This document shows positions 1 through 9,609 of a DNA stretch of 64,000 bases, piece by piece. Positions within the stretch are counted from its first letter, which is position 1; the number at the start of each line of letters is the position of its first letter. The stretch is from Roseobacter sp. CCS2 (GTDB lineage: Bacteria > Pseudomonadota > Alphaproteobacteria > Rhodobacterales > Rhodobacteraceae), in contig NZ_AAYB01000001.1 of assembly GCF_000169435.1 (NCBI RefSeq), positions 558,001 to 622,000 on the forward strand. The letters are read 5' to 3'. The notes below the pieces were generated by a model. That model saw only the letters and a list, made by a program, of their open reading frames with translations, was not told the DNA's origin and did not search any database. The position numbers and the translations under genes are program-made.

Positions 1-875
1 TGGCATCACGGGAAGCGATGCTGCGATTGAACGATGACCACGGCTTTAAAACGCATTTTGCCGATCAAAACATCGACAGCATTCAGCGGCTTGAGGAAAA
101 TGCGACCAATGAACAAGCTTTTGGGCTGTACACCGATCACGTAAAGATCAGCTATGACCCCACCGAAGGATTGATCCGGATGGAGGTGATCGCCGCCGAT
201 CCGGTCAAAAGCTACGAATTTTCCGAAGCGTTGATCGGCTATGCGGAAGAACAGGTTGACCAACTGACAGGGCGTTTGCGCGAAGATCAGATGCGCGGTG
301 CCTTGCAAAGCTATGAAGAGGCCGAGGAACGCCGTGCAGAGGCGCTGGCCACATGGCTTGCTATTCAAGAGGACGTTCGCCAGATCGATCCGCAAAGCGA
401 AAGTGCGGCACGCATGGGGCAGATCAACACGCTTGAAAGCGAAAAACAAAGGCTGGAGCTGGTCTTGCAATCGCGGCTGAATGTTGACCGCCCAAGCGAA
501 GTGCAGGTGCAGTCACTACGTGATCAGATCGCCAATATAGAGGCATTGATCGCCGAACTGCGCGATCAGCTTGTGGGTGGTGCGGGTGAAGAAGTATCTT
601 TAGCTGCGCGCAACACAGAACTCCGGACTGCTGAAGAAAACTACACCTTCCAGACCGCGATGGTCCAACAGGCGCTGACACAAATGGAAACCGCCCGCAT
701 TGAAGCCAACCGTCAGGTCCGTTACCTGTCGCAAAGCGTGCGCCCGATTATTCCCGATCAGGCGACTTATCCACGTGCCTTTGAAAACACGATTTTGGCA
801 TTTTTGATCTTTGCAGGCATCTATCTGATGGTTTCAATAACTGCCTCAATCCTTCGCGAACAGGTCAGCTCTTGA
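1..875 (+). CDS. Capsule polysaccharide export inner-membrane protein (KpsE/CtrB-like), 5' truncated
   Basis: The reading frame is open through the left edge of the window, so the N-terminus is missing. The visible part begins ASREAMLRL, has a long coiled-coil-rich periplasmic section (many E/Q/R heptads over roughly residues 70-235), and ends in one hydrophobic helix ([19 protein letters not shown]) followed by a short cytoplasmic tail. This is the layout of the C-terminal part of KpsE/CtrB/BexC polysaccharide co-polymerases, which join the inner-membrane ABC exporter to the outer-membrane channel. The stop TGA overlaps the start of kdsA, whose product makes KDO-8-P. KDO is the linker or building block of group 2-type capsules, so the context agrees. 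The first TM helix and Wzz-like domain would lie outside the window. Confidence 0.75.
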   Translation, partial: ASREAMLRLNDDHGFKTHFADQNIDSIQRLEENATNEQAFGLYTDHVKISYDPTEGLIRMEVIAADPVKSYEFSEALIGYAEEQVDQLTGRLREDQMRGALQSYEEAEERRAEALATWLAIQEDVRQIDPQSESAARMGQINTLESEKQRLELVLQSRLNVDRPSEVQVQSLRDQIANIEALIAELRDQLVGGAGEEVSLAARNTELRTAEENYTFQTAMVQQALTQMETARIEANRQVRYLSQSVRPIIPDQATYPRAFENTILAFLIFAGIYLMVSITASILREQVSS

Positions 876-1708
876 TGCATACAGTCAATATCGGTGATTT
901 AGCGGTCAGCAATGACCTGCCCCTTTTGGTCATTGCAGGGCCTTGCCAGTTGGAAGGGGCCGACCACGCCCAGATGATCGCTGGCAAGATGGCAGAGATT
1001 TGTGCGGAACACGGTGCACAGTTCGTCTTCAAAGGGTCCTATGACAAGGCCAACCGCACATCATTGGGCGGTAAACGCGGGCTTGGGATGGATGAAGGCC
1101 TGAAGGTCATGCAATCGGTTAAAGACAGCATCGGCTGCCCTGTATTGACCGACATTCACGCCCCCGATCAATGCGCGACAGTGGCAGAGGTTTGCGACAT
1201 CTTGCAGATCCCGGCCTTCCTGTGCCGCCAAACCGATCTGTTGCTTGCGGCCGGCGAAACCGGTGCTGTGATCAACGTCAAAAAGGGCCAGTTCCTTGCG
1301 CCATGGGACATGCCCAATGTGGTGTCCAAAATCGAAAGCACAGGAAATAAGCGCATCCTGCTGACCGAGCGTGGCGCATCCTTTGGTTACAACACCCTCG
1401 TGGCTGATATGCGGTCGTTGCCCACAATGGCGCGCACCGGTTATCCCGTGGTGATGGACGCGACCCATTCGGTGCAACAGCCCGGCGGTATGGGTGGATC
1501 ATCCGGCGGGCAACGTGAATTCGCCCCGGTGATGGCGCGGGCGGCTGTATCCTTGGGCATTGCTGCTGTCTTTATCGAAACGCATGAAGACCCCGATCAT
1601 GCGCCGTCAGATGGGCCCAATATGATCCCGCTTGATCAAATGCATGGTGTCATCAAAAGCCTGATGGCGTTTGATGGGCTGGCCAAAGCCGATCCATTGC
1701 GTGTGTGA
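875..1708 (+). CDS. kdsA: 3-deoxy-8-phosphooctulonate synthase (KDO-8-phosphate synthase)
   Basis: KdsA condenses phosphoenolpyruvate with D-arabinose 5-phosphate to give KDO-8-phosphate, the committed precursor of the KDO of lipid A core and of some capsules. The 277-residue protein has the family blocks [68 protein letters not shown] and [12 protein letters not shown], and is normal in length. ATG at 875 is preferred over TTG at 872 because it overlaps the upstream stop as TGATG, which suggests translational coupling to the capsule-export gene. A capsule-dedicated paralogue of a second chromosomal kdsA is possible and cannot be excluded from one window. Confidence 0.95.
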   Translation: MHTVNIGDLAVSNDLPLLVIAGPCQLEGADHAQMIAGKMAEICAEHGAQFVFKGSYDKANRTSLGGKRGLGMDEGLKVMQSVKDSIGCPVLTDIHAPDQCATVAEVCDILQIPAFLCRQTDLLLAAGETGAVINVKKGQFLAPWDMPNVVSKIESTGNKRILLTERGASFGYNTLVADMRSLPTMARTGYPVVMDATHSVQQPGGMGGSSGGQREFAPVMARAAVSLGIAAVFIETHEDPDHAPSDGPNMIPLDQMHGVIKSLMAFDGLAKADPLRV

Positions 1709-1760
1709 CCCCCCGCGAATTCCCAGCTATGCTGTAATTTTTCCTGGTAGATTAATTTCC

Positions 1761-3047
1761 ATGCGCTTTTTGATGATCCTTGTCCTGTTTCTATCGCTTG
1801 CCATGCCTGTCACGGCGCAAGAGGCGAATGGCACCATCACCACCGAAAATTCGGCGCAGCAGGACGCGGCGATTGCGATGCGTATCCGCGAAATCCTTGG
1901 CGAGCTGGGAAACTACAACGATGTCAGTGTAACCGTGAATGAAGGGGTTGTGACCCTGCGCGGAACAACAGCATCCGCGATCGAGGCTGTCGAACTTGAA
2001 CCCTTGGCATCCCGTGTTGAAGGTGTTGTCGCGGTCCGCAATCAAGTGACCGAAACCACAGATATCGGCGAACGGCTTAATCCCGCAATCGAACGGTTCC
2101 GGGCACGCATTGATCAGCTGGTTATCTTTCTCCCGCTTGCTTTGATTGCGGGTGCGGCCTTTGCGCTTGTCGTCTTGCTTGGCTTCGCGCTTGCGCGGAT
2201 GCGCCAACCTTGGGAACGGCTGGCCCCCAACACGTTTATTGCTGAAATTTACCGGCAACTCTTGCGTATCGCCTTTGTGATTTTCGGCATTGTCATCGCC
2301 TTGGATATTCTCAATGCGACAGCCCTTCTCAGCACGATCCTTGGGGCTGCAGGTATTATCGGTCTGGCCTTGGGTTTCGCAGTCAAAGACACGGTTGAGA
2401 ACTTTATCGCCTCGGTCATGCTCTCATTCCGCCAACCCTTTCGGCCCAATGACACGGTCGAAATTAACGGCGATATCGGCAAAGTCATTCGCCTGACCAG
2501 CCGCGCCACGATCCTGCTGTCCTTTGATGGCAACCACATTCGTATCCCCAATGCGACCGTCTTCAAAAGCCGGATTATTAACTACACGCAAAACACAGAA
2601 CGCCGGTTCATGTTTTCGATCATGGTTGAACGGGACGCGGACCTGCAAGAAACCCGCGCGATGGTGGCCAAAACGGTGCAGGACCTGCCTTTCGTATTAA
2701 GTGAACCCGCCGCGCAAACTTGGATCGAGGCGCTTCACCCTGCCGGGGTCGAACTGGTGATCACCGGATGGGTCGATCAAAACGAAACCTCAATTGTTTT
2801 GGGCAAAGGCGAAGCGCTGCGTCAGGTCAAACTGGCGATCCAAGCTGCTGGGGTTGTGATCCCAGATGCGACGCAGGCCATTCATCTTTCGCGAGATATA
2901 AAACCCGTCACAACCGAACCACTTGAGACCACACAAGTTGAAACCGTGGATGCCAGCGAAGACGCCGCCCTTGACCGGATTGTAGATGCGGAACGGCAAG
3001 AGGAAATCGCAGAAGACCTGCTGCGCGAAGACAGCCTGAAAGAATAG
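1761..3047 (+). CDS. BON-domain MscS-type mechanosensitive channel
   Basis: The 428-residue product starts with a signal peptide (MRFLMILVLFLSLAMPVTAQ). A periplasmic BON domain follows (about residues 30-105, with the VNEGVVTLRGTT motif), then three or more TM helices and the MscS core. The pore-lining helix is the Gly/Ala-rich stretch LGAAGIIGLALGFAVKDTVEN, followed by the beta domain (FRQPFRPNDTVEINGDIGKV). Such channels release osmolytes on hypo-osmotic shock. BON domains usually bind membranes or peptidoglycan-linked ligands. The C-terminal tail is acidic (about 50 residues ending EDLLREDSLKE). The longer reading frame from 1671 overlaps kdsA; ATG 1761 is chosen because it gives a clean signal peptide. 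Confidence 0.9.
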   Translation: MRFLMILVLFLSLAMPVTAQEANGTITTENSAQQDAAIAMRIREILGELGNYNDVSVTVNEGVVTLRGTTASAIEAVELEPLASRVEGVVAVRNQVTETTDIGERLNPAIERFRARIDQLVIFLPLALIAGAAFALVVLLGFALARMRQPWERLAPNTFIAEIYRQLLRIAFVIFGIVIALDILNATALLSTILGAAGIIGLALGFAVKDTVENFIASVMLSFRQPFRPNDTVEINGDIGKVIRLTSRATILLSFDGNHIRIPNATVFKSRIINYTQNTERRFMFSIMVERDADLQETRAMVAKTVQDLPFVLSEPAAQTWIEALHPAGVELVITGWVDQNETSIVLGKGEALRQVKLAIQAAGVVIPDATQAIHLSRDIKPVTTEPLETTQVETVDASEDAALDRIVDAERQEEIAEDLLREDSLKE

Positions 3048-3110
3048 ACATTTCTTTGCAAAACGGGGCTTGAACCAATCTCGCCTTCGCAGTATCTAGC
3101 GCTTCGCTGC

Positions 3111-3185
3111 TGGGATGTAGCCAAGTGGTAAGGCAACTGTTTTTGGTACAGTGTACCGTAGGTTCGAATCCTACCATCCCAGCCA
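3111..3185 (+). tRNA. tRNA-Gln (anticodon TTG), CCA encoded
   Basis: A full cloverleaf can be folded. The acceptor stem is TGGGATG with CATCCCA, the D-arm holds AGCCAAGTGGTAAGGC, and the anticodon stem ACTGT/ACAGT carries loop TTTTGGT with anticodon TTG at 3143-3145. The T-arm contains GGTTCGAATCC. The discriminator G (3182) and a genomically encoded CCA (3183-3185) follow. A transposon-like left end begins only 11 bases downstream (3197), so the gene may mark the attachment neighbourhood of the accessory block. Confidence 0.96.
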
Positions 3186-3196
3186 GCTTTTCGGAT

Positions 3197-3266
3197 TGTG
3201 CCGTCCGGCGTGAATCGCAACTTGTCCGGCGAGAAACGCGACTTATGTCGGGTAAGACAGCAACTT
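3197..3266 (+). repeat. Left end of element A: terminal repeat plus two further internal copies
   Basis: The first 39 bases are identical to the left end of element B at 12237-12275. Three successive similar motifs can be read: GAATCGCAACTT (about 3212), GAAACGCGACTT (about 3233) and AAGACAGCAACTT (about 3254), spaced about 21 bases apart. Tandem terminal motifs at this spacing are typical of Tn7-like transposase binding sites. Confidence 0.75.
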
Positions 3267-3362
3267 CTACTGAATTTGTCGTATTTGAGGGTCGTATCTT
3301 CACTCAGGTGGTGTGATTTCGCATTTCCAAGAACCGCCCCCGATAGACAGGGCCCGCTCGAT

Positions 3363-3473
3363 ATGAATTCGGCACCTAGGCATCTGATCCCATGGTTTGA
3401 TGGTGCGATCTATTCTTGGGAATGGAAGGAAGCATTGTGGCGCATTGGTGCAAACCTCATAGTAGAGGTATGA
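3363..3473 (+). CDS. Small ORF (36 aa), hypothetical, coupled to next ORF
   Basis: This ORF reads MNSAPRHLIPWFDGAIYSW and continues to 36 residues. It has no recognisable family. Its stop overlaps the start of the next ORF as ATGA, which argues for translational coupling and is the only real support. No strong Shine-Dalgarno sequence is visible, and the ORF lies in the otherwise empty left flank of element A. It could be chance. Confidence 0.3.
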   Translation: MNSAPRHLIPWFDGAIYSWEWKEALWRIGANLIVEV

Positions 3474-3694
3474 GTGGATATACATTTAAAGTAGTGACGC
3501 AGCGGTTGGGTGGTGGTGAGCTAGATCGGGCGATTTATCATGTGTTCGGTGAGACCCAGCAGGACGCTGCACAAAGGCTATCGGCTTTCATTGGTGGCAG
3601 GCTTGATGAAGAAATTCGCTGTGTTCGCGAGTTGACCGAGAACGAGATTGAAGGTCTCGACCTCGCAAATCTCAAGGTGGTTCCATCCGGCTAG
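3470..3694 (+). CDS. Hypothetical 74-aa protein in element A
   Basis: The 74-residue product begins MSGYTFKVVTQRLGGGELD and is rich in charged residues, with no TM helix or signal peptide. ATG 3470 is chosen over the earlier in-frame codon at 3416 because an AGAGG sits just upstream (about 3463) and because it overlaps the stop of the 36-aa ORF. No family is recognised. It faces the big helicase gene convergently. Its compact alternating helix/strand pattern and good start context suggest a real small cargo protein, perhaps accessory to the defence module, but no function can be assigned. Confidence 0.5.
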   Translation: MSGYTFKVVTQRLGGGELDRAIYHVFGETQQDAAQRLSAFIGGRLDEEIRCVRELTENEIEGLDLANLKVVPSG

Positions 3695-3726
3695 TTGCGA
3701 CCGGGCTAGGGTTTGTTGATCAGGGA

Positions 3727-3804
3727 TTATGCGTTCAACTGCGCAAGTTGGGCATCAATCTCAGCAAGTGCAACAGTACGGCTGTTCAAGACTTCTCTGC
3801 GCAT
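3727..3804 (-). CDS. Possible 25-aa ORF downstream of the helicase fusion
   Basis: On the minus strand, 27 bases after the stop of the helicase gene, an AGAAGG-like ribosome site is followed by a short ORF (MRREVLNSRTVALAEIDAQ and on to a leucine/alanine-rich end). The sequence could form one amphipathic helix. It may be a true micro-ORF cotranscribed with the helicase or the tail of a lost gene. Only reading frame, RBS and position support it. Confidence 0.25.
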   Translation of the reverse strand: MRREVLNSRTVALAEIDAQLAQLNA

Positions 3805-3831
3805 TGCTGAAATACACACCTTCTCGCACTC

Positions 3832-6800
3832 TTAGTCTTCGATCAGATCGAAATCGTCCCCACTCGACTGCTTTCCAGAGCTCCTCTTCTTTTTCGGCCG
3901 CTTGGAACCCTTTGGCACGTATTCATCGCTTAACGCACGCTCAACAAGCCATTTGGCGGTGTGCTTGGGAAAACCCTCACCGTAGTGGCGGATAAGACTG
4001 ATATAGCTAAGCTTGAGCGCTGAGAGCTTACAAAGTTCTTCGTCGGTGTCTGAATTGCTGACCACCAGGCCTCCACCTTTTGGTGCAAGTTTGATGTTGC
4101 TGTTACTTAGACGTTCAGAAAGCTCACCCCATGTCCTCGTTTGGGCAACAGCATTCTCCACGATTCCTTTCAGAACATCCAATTGGAGGTCGTCCGCATC
4201 GTTGGTCTCCAGTGTTTCGACAGCAACGGTTTCAACGCCTTCCTCTTCGGAAACACTATTTTCGGGCTCAACTCGGGCGGTGTTGCTTACGTTGACCACT
4301 GCCGGGCAGCTGCCAGAAACACTCTCTAATTCAAAGGTCATTTCGGGCAGCACGGTTTCCCAATTGTCACGTTTGAGGTACTGAACAAACTCCTTCTCAT
4401 TATCCGCCTTGCCCCAGCGAATGACCGCACCGACGTGTCCCGCCACGAAGACATGCCCTTTTGGCGGTTGCCACGCTTTGGCCATGCGACCTAGCGTTTG
4501 GCCTTGAAGGTTCTCCAACGTCCATCGACCATCACGTTGGATCAATCGGATCTCATACCCCACTTCTGCAGCGGCGATGGCAAGGTGTGCAGGATGATTT
4601 TGGCCAAGGCGTCCCGCGAAGGAAAGATCTACTGATGCTGTGTCCGGCAATTCGTAATGCTTCATTGCGGGTAACTCTGTCCGCATGTCGGCTGCAATCG
4701 GTCGCCGGATGACGCTATTACCTTCCGGCTTCAGGAAAAGGTGTTGGCCGGTAGTCGTCAAGGCCAAGGTCTTTTGAGCGCGTGTCATAGCAACATAAAA
4801 GAGACGCCTGGGCGCGTCCGCGTCTTCGTTGTCAGATTTGCCCTGCCAGCCACCATCCAGAATGACAACATGATCAAATTCCAGTCCCTTCGCACGATGG
4901 GCGCTGAGTAAAAGCAACCCACGTTGGTCACCGCGCGTGTCGCGTGACCACTCTGCCAACCATTCGATCACATCAAGGGCTGGCATCGTGCCTTTGCCAA
5001 GCTCGCGCGCCAGAGCGGCAATGCCTTCGGCGATCATGTCGATCCATCGGTTTCCGGGCTGCTTGTTTAATATCGCAATGATGTCTTCTACCGACAGCAG
5101 CAGCCCCGGATCCTGTCGCATATCGGCAATGAGAGTTTGCATTTCCCTCAGACGCCAAATGCTGGGCAAGGCCTCGTTTGCCAACTCAACCGTGATGTCC
5201 AGCTTTTCAGCGTAGGACCGCACAGGGCCTAGCCGCTTCCATTCACGCGCTATGATTGCGGTCCGATCCCAGCGAAAATCAGGGTCCAGCTTTGATATAC
5301 GGACCAATTCATCAAGCGCCGCCATAGCGTGAGGCACATCCCCAGTCGCGCAGTCTAAAAGCTGTACCCGCCCTTGCGCCACGGCATCATGTCGGGCCAT
5401 TGCGCCACCAGCGGCCTCAGAATGCCTGCCGCGATTGACGGTGATGTCATGTTCGGCCTTCATGCGATCTTTACCCGATCGGATCACCGCATTCGCCGCA
5501 GTGATGATAGCCTGCGTTGACCGATAGTTTTCTGTCAGAAAAGCGGGGCGCGCGTTATAGTCTTCATCAAATTTGCGGATGTATTGAATGGAAGCACCCT
5601 TGAAAGCGTAGATATTCTGATCATCATCGCCGACGGCAAACAGACTTAGCTTCAGGTCGGGATCGACCAATGACCGCCCGGCAACCGCTGAAATCAATTC
5701 ATATTCGTGTGGGCCAATGTCTTGGTATTCATCGACAAGGATCCAGCGGTAGCCTTGGATCAGGGCGTCACGCTGTGCCTCGGCATCGCTGGGACTCAGG
5801 CCTTCGCCTTTCAACTGCCGGATGGCCTCTAGGATTACACCGTCAAAATCATGATCCTCGGATTTTTGGCCCGCAAAACTTGTCCCGACAAGACGCATGG
5901 CCAGTGCGTGGCAAGTGGATACCGTGACCCCGTTTACGTCATCACCGACCAGTGCGCGTAGACGTGCCCGGACTTCAGTCGCCGCATGGCGGTTATAGGT
6001 GAGAACCAAAATGCCGTTTGCGTCTTCGCGTTTTATCCGCAAGAGGTAGGCAATCCTGTGTACCAGCACCCGCGTCTTGCCGGAGCCCGGCCCGGCAAGC
6101 ACAAGAACATTTGTTTGCTCGCGCGCATCGGTCACAATTTTTTGATGCACCGCATTTTCCAGCACATCGACGATCGCTTTCCACGAGGCGCTTGTCGTTT
6201 GTCGCTTGATCTCGCGGCTTCTGCCCGGCATCCAACGATCCAGAAATGTATCATTGTCGCTGGTAAAATAATCTCCTGATAGTTGCTCTGCGTCTTTCAT
6301 TGCGACCAAGCCAAGCTCGGCATAGGCCGCCATGACATGCGTCTGCATCGTCTGCTCGGCGTAGTGGTCTTCTAGCGGTGCAAAATGGGCTTGCGTGAAC
6401 CGACCCGCGTCTGGTTTCAGGTGAACGGTCATCGCGGGCCGAAAGACCGTCAGCCCCTTGCCAAGCGTGACAATGCTTTGTTCATGAAGCCACAACAATG
6501 CGCGCTCCAAAAGCTTCGTCATGTCGCGCACGTTGCTTGATTGCAGTTCGATATCGCCGGTCAATGTCTGCAACAGGTCACCCACCGTCGTCTCGACCTG
6601 AATGTCCTTGCCGCGCGTCCCTGCAGGAACGAGACCGATTAGATATTCCAGCAGGCTTGCTGCCGCCTTTTGACGAATTTCAGCCGTTTGGTCGATTGAG
6701 CCCCACGTACGATTGAGCGTGATCGACAGTGCATTTCGCGAGGCTTTTCTGATGCTGATATTGCCTAGGCCGCCGTCTTGGCCCCTGCCGTCTCGGGCCA

Positions 6801-9453
6801 TCCCGCGCAGCAGTTTTTCGATCACATCCGGGCGCGCGGCAGTCTGATCTTTGTCACGCAAATGTTGGCATGTTTCGGACAGATGCAGTGGAACCGCCTC
6901 TGACTGGGCTGTATCGGGGGCCGCTTCACGTAGAGCCGCGATCAGGTTTTTCTCAAGGGCTGCGACCTGTGTCAGGCGACCAGCAGAATGGCCTTCAACA
7001 CCGATATGCACGAAAAGCGTCACGGCAAGGTCATTGCGTGCAACCCCAAAGGTTTCCAAATCGGCCATCGCCTTGTTCAATTCGTTCGGCCAAAGCCCGC
7101 TGACCCCACACAGCTGATCGGTCGAAATGCCTTCATCGGCAGGTGCGTCTATCAGGTGTTGGACGATAGCAATCAACGCCTTGCGTCGCTTATCGCTGAT
7201 TTGCAGGCCGTTAAGCTTACGCTTTGCTTCAGAAACAGTGCTGACAGTCAGCGAAGAAGGATAGACTTGGACGCGGTTTTCTTCCCGGCTAAGCAGCGTG
7301 GCCTCTTCCAGCCAAGACACGGCCGTCTTGACCCTCGTATCGTCAGTGACGCTATCGCGCTGAAAGTCCCGGTCTTTTTCTTCCTGAACGATTTCTCCGG
7401 CCGTGGCCACGACCTTTCCGGTCTTTTTTGTCCGTTCGTCAATGCGCCGAATTGCCTTGAGGATTGCGCCGATTTCGTGGCGGGCGAGCCGCGAACGGGC
7501 CGACAATTGAAACTGCCGTTCGACGTCATCAATGGCGTACAGCAGCACGCAGTTTGCATCCTGGCGGTCACGCCCTGCGCGGCCAGCCTCCTGTAGGTAG
7601 TTTTCAAGCGAGCCTGGAATATCGCAGTGGATCACAAGCCGAATGTCGGGCTTGTCGATCCCCATGCCAAACGCATTCGTCGCGGCAATCACCCGCAGAT
7701 CGCCAATACGAAATTTCTCTTGGGTATCTTTCTTCTCATCTGGACTTAACCCGGCATGGAAATGTGCAGCCGCCATGCCCTGATGCGCCAGAAATGCGGC
7801 GACGCGTTCGGTCGATTTCCTGCTTGAACAATAAACAACCGCACCTGAACGCCCATCCTGTGGCAGCATTTCTGATATGACATCATAGATGTCACCCAGT
7901 TTGGCTTCTTTCCGCGTTGATCGCACATCAAATGTCAGGTTGTGGCGGGCCGCACCGCCATCCAATAACTTCAGATCGACGCCAACCCGGTCTGCAAAAT
8001 GTGCCGTGATATCGTAAACGACCTCTGGCTTTGCGGTTGCGGTCAGACAAAGGACTGGTGCGGGCGGTTCATCGCCGGAAAATTCTTTGATGAAGCGTGC
8101 AACATAGCGGTAGTCGGGTCTGAAATCATGCCCCCACTTGGAAACACAATGGGCCTCATCAAGCACCCAAAACCCGATTTCGCGTTGCTTTAATATGTTG
8201 CGTATCGAAGTGCTACGAAGCTGTTCGGGCGAAATGATCAGGATGGACGCATCTCCCATGCGCACCTTTTCGAGCGCGTCCTGACGTTCCGGCATGGACA
8301 TCATACCGTTGATCGTGACCGAGGATGAAATCCCAGCGCGTTCCATCCCATGCACTTGATCGGCCATCAGCGCCACAAGTGGCGATACCACGACGGTCAA
8401 TGCGCCTGTCTTATCAAACCGGGACAACGCCGGGATTTGATAGCAAACAGACTTGCCCGTGCCCGTGGGCAGGATGCCCAAAACGCTCCTACTGCCCATG
8501 GTTTCGCCGACAATACGTTCCTGCAAGGAATACCCACTGCAGTCTTTTGGTTCCGGCCTGAATGCTTCGAACCCAAACCATCTTTGCAGTGCTGCGGTCG
8601 GGTCATTTTGTTCGGCACACCACTGGCAGCTTGGATCCTTGCAGGAGGTATCGCGCAGATGCCCTACGATGAGAGACGCTTCTTTGAATTTGGCACGTAC
8701 CCATGGCGGCATGACGGAGTCGCCACCCGCGACGGAGATCCAAGACAACGCATAGGCCATCGGCCAACCTATGTTTGCGTCATCCAGGCGAACGAAGACT
8801 TGTTCGAGGCGGTTCTCGCAAACCTTTTTTCTGACCAGACGACCAATAGCCGCGAACACCTCTTGCTGTGCTGGCCTCACCGCCCCTCTGACGTGATTGA
8901 ACACAGCGTCAAATCCGGGCGACAGATCGCCGCGTGTCGTAAGCCAGTGATAAGCCAACAGGGCATCGGGGGTGTCTCGATTGAGCTGAGCGAACGCCTC
9001 CAGCTGGTTCGCCAAAACCTGAAAAACCAGTTTTGCATCAAGCTCCGGGTCATTCAATCGTCCGGCCTGTAGCCGCCCGTCATGGTAATGTTTGACGAGG
9101 TGGTGATAAGGATTGCGTGGAAAGGCCAGCGGATTCAGCCAAAGTGTGTCGATGGGAGCCTGCATGATTTGGGCCAGACGCGGTCGTAACGCCACAAGGT
9201 GCGCCATATCATGTTGCAGGAAGTTATGGCCAATCGGATGTTCAATGCCATCGATTGCCTGTTCCAAACGATCAAGCCCCGCTTCAATCTGTTCGTTTTT
9301 CGAGACAATTGACGGGCTTTGGTCGAATGGGACCGCCGCGAACGCAAAGACCCGTGCCGTCTTTGGGTTGACTTCTAAATCAACCGACAAACACCGCTTC
9401 AAAAAAGCGCGGTGCTTCTCGGGCAATGAAGATGAGGTATCTGAGTCAATCAT
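3832..9453 (-). CDS. Giant fusion: DnaQ-like exonuclease + RecQ (SF2) helicase + UvrD (SF1) helicase
   Basis: The 1873-residue protein has three engines. Residues about 20-170 look like a DEDD 3'-5' exonuclease (LSVDLEV with D25/E27, GHNFLQHD with D82, ELDAKL further on). A Cys cluster (CKDPSCQWC, about 270-280) follows. Residues about 310-800 are a RecQ helicase: LPTGTGKSVCYQ (about 330), DEAHCVSKWGHDFRP (432 on), CLTATA, FGMGIDKPDIR and LQEAGRAGRD. Residues about 1110-1600 are a UvrD/PcrA helicase: LAGPGSGKT (about 1120), ILVDEYQD (about 1240), VGDDDQNIYAFKG, LTENYRST, SAHRAKGLEFD and YVAMTRAQ. The last 270 residues are unassigned with a basic KKKR-rich tail. All Walker motifs look intact. 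The gene is the largest cargo of element A, on the same strand as the HNH and XRE genes. A role in anti-phage or plasmid DNA processing is inference. Confidence 0.85.
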   Translation of the reverse strand: MIDSDTSSSLPEKHRAFLKRCLSVDLEVNPKTARVFAFAAVPFDQSPSIVSKNEQIEAGLDRLEQAIDGIEHPIGHNFLQHDMAHLVALRPRLAQIMQAPIDTLWLNPLAFPRNPYHHLVKHYHDGRLQAGRLNDPELDAKLVFQVLANQLEAFAQLNRDTPDALLAYHWLTTRGDLSPGFDAVFNHVRGAVRPAQQEVFAAIGRLVRKKVCENRLEQVFVRLDDANIGWPMAYALSWISVAGGDSVMPPWVRAKFKEASLIVGHLRDTSCKDPSCQWCAEQNDPTAALQRWFGFEAFRPEPKDCSGYSLQERIVGETMGSRSVLGILPTGTGKSVCYQIPALSRFDKTGALTVVVSPLVALMADQVHGMERAGISSSVTINGMMSMPERQDALEKVRMGDASILIISPEQLRSTSIRNILKQREIGFWVLDEAHCVSKWGHDFRPDYRYVARFIKEFSGDEPPAPVLCLTATAKPEVVYDITAHFADRVGVDLKLLDGGAARHNLTFDVRSTRKEAKLGDIYDVISEMLPQDGRSGAVVYCSSRKSTERVAAFLAHQGMAAAHFHAGLSPDEKKDTQEKFRIGDLRVIAATNAFGMGIDKPDIRLVIHCDIPGSLENYLQEAGRAGRDRQDANCVLLYAIDDVERQFQLSARSRLARHEIGAILKAIRRIDERTKKTGKVVATAGEIVQEEKDRDFQRDSVTDDTRVKTAVSWLEEATLLSREENRVQVYPSSLTVSTVSEAKRKLNGLQISDKRRKALIAIVQHLIDAPADEGISTDQLCGVSGLWPNELNKAMADLETFGVARNDLAVTLFVHIGVEGHSAGRLTQVAALEKNLIAALREAAPDTAQSEAVPLHLSETCQHLRDKDQTAARPDVIEKLLRGMARDGRGQDGGLGNISIRKASRNALSITLNRTWGSIDQTAEIRQKAAASLLEYLIGLVPAGTRGKDIQVETTVGDLLQTLTGDIELQSSNVRDMTKLLERALLWLHEQSIVTLGKGLTVFRPAMTVHLKPDAGRFTQAHFAPLEDHYAEQTMQTHVMAAYAELGLVAMKDAEQLSGDYFTSDNDTFLDRWMPGRSREIKRQTTSASWKAIVDVLENAVHQKIVTDAREQTNVLVLAGPGSGKTRVLVHRIAYLLRIKREDANGILVLTYNRHAATEVRARLRALVGDDVNGVTVSTCHALAMRLVGTSFAGQKSEDHDFDGVILEAIRQLKGEGLSPSDAEAQRDALIQGYRWILVDEYQDIGPHEYELISAVAGRSLVDPDLKLSLFAVGDDDQNIYAFKGASIQYIRKFDEDYNARPAFLTENYRSTQAIITAANAVIRSGKDRMKAEHDITVNRGRHSEAAGGAMARHDAVAQGRVQLLDCATGDVPHAMAALDELVRISKLDPDFRWDRTAIIAREWKRLGPVRSYAEKLDITVELANEALPSIWRLREMQTLIADMRQDPGLLLSVEDIIAILNKQPGNRWIDMIAEGIAALARELGKGTMPALDVIEWLAEWSRDTRGDQRGLLLLSAHRAKGLEFDHVVILDGGWQGKSDNEDADAPRRLFYVAMTRAQKTLALTTTGQHLFLKPEGNSVIRRPIAADMRTELPAMKHYELPDTASVDLSFAGRLGQNHPAHLAIAAAEVGYEIRLIQRDGRWTLENLQGQTLGRMAKAWQPPKGHVFVAGHVGAVIRWGKADNEKEFVQYLKRDNWETVLPEMTFELESVSGSCPAVVNVSNTARVEPENSVSEEEGVETVAVETLETNDADDLQLDVLKGIVENAVAQTRTWGELSERLSNSNIKLAPKGGGLVVSNSDTDEELCKLSALKLSYISLIRHYGEGFPKHTAKWLVERALSDEYVPKGSKRPKKKRSSGKQSSGDDFDLIED

Positions 9454-9609
9454 TTGGGAGGATGGAACACAAATCTTAGGATGTGTGCAACTGGAACGTT
9501 ATTGCTGCCGAATGCAGGCCAAACCGCGCAACAAATATATTTCAATGGCTGCTTTCAGGTCTAAGTCTAAGGGCTGCCGCTCGTAGCTCAGATTTGGCGT
9601 GGTTCACAG

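Noticed and set aside
1061-1477. Minus-strand ORF within kdsA
   Set aside because: Shadow of an intact conserved gene.
3197-3266. CRISPR-like short repeats
   Set aside because: The copies are imperfect, only about 21 bases apart, without spacers, and no cas gene is in the window.
3986-4384. Plus-strand ORFs within the helicase fusion (for example 4013-4384)
   Set aside because: They are the opposite strand of well-conserved helicase and nuclease codons, serine/leucine-rich and without own motifs.
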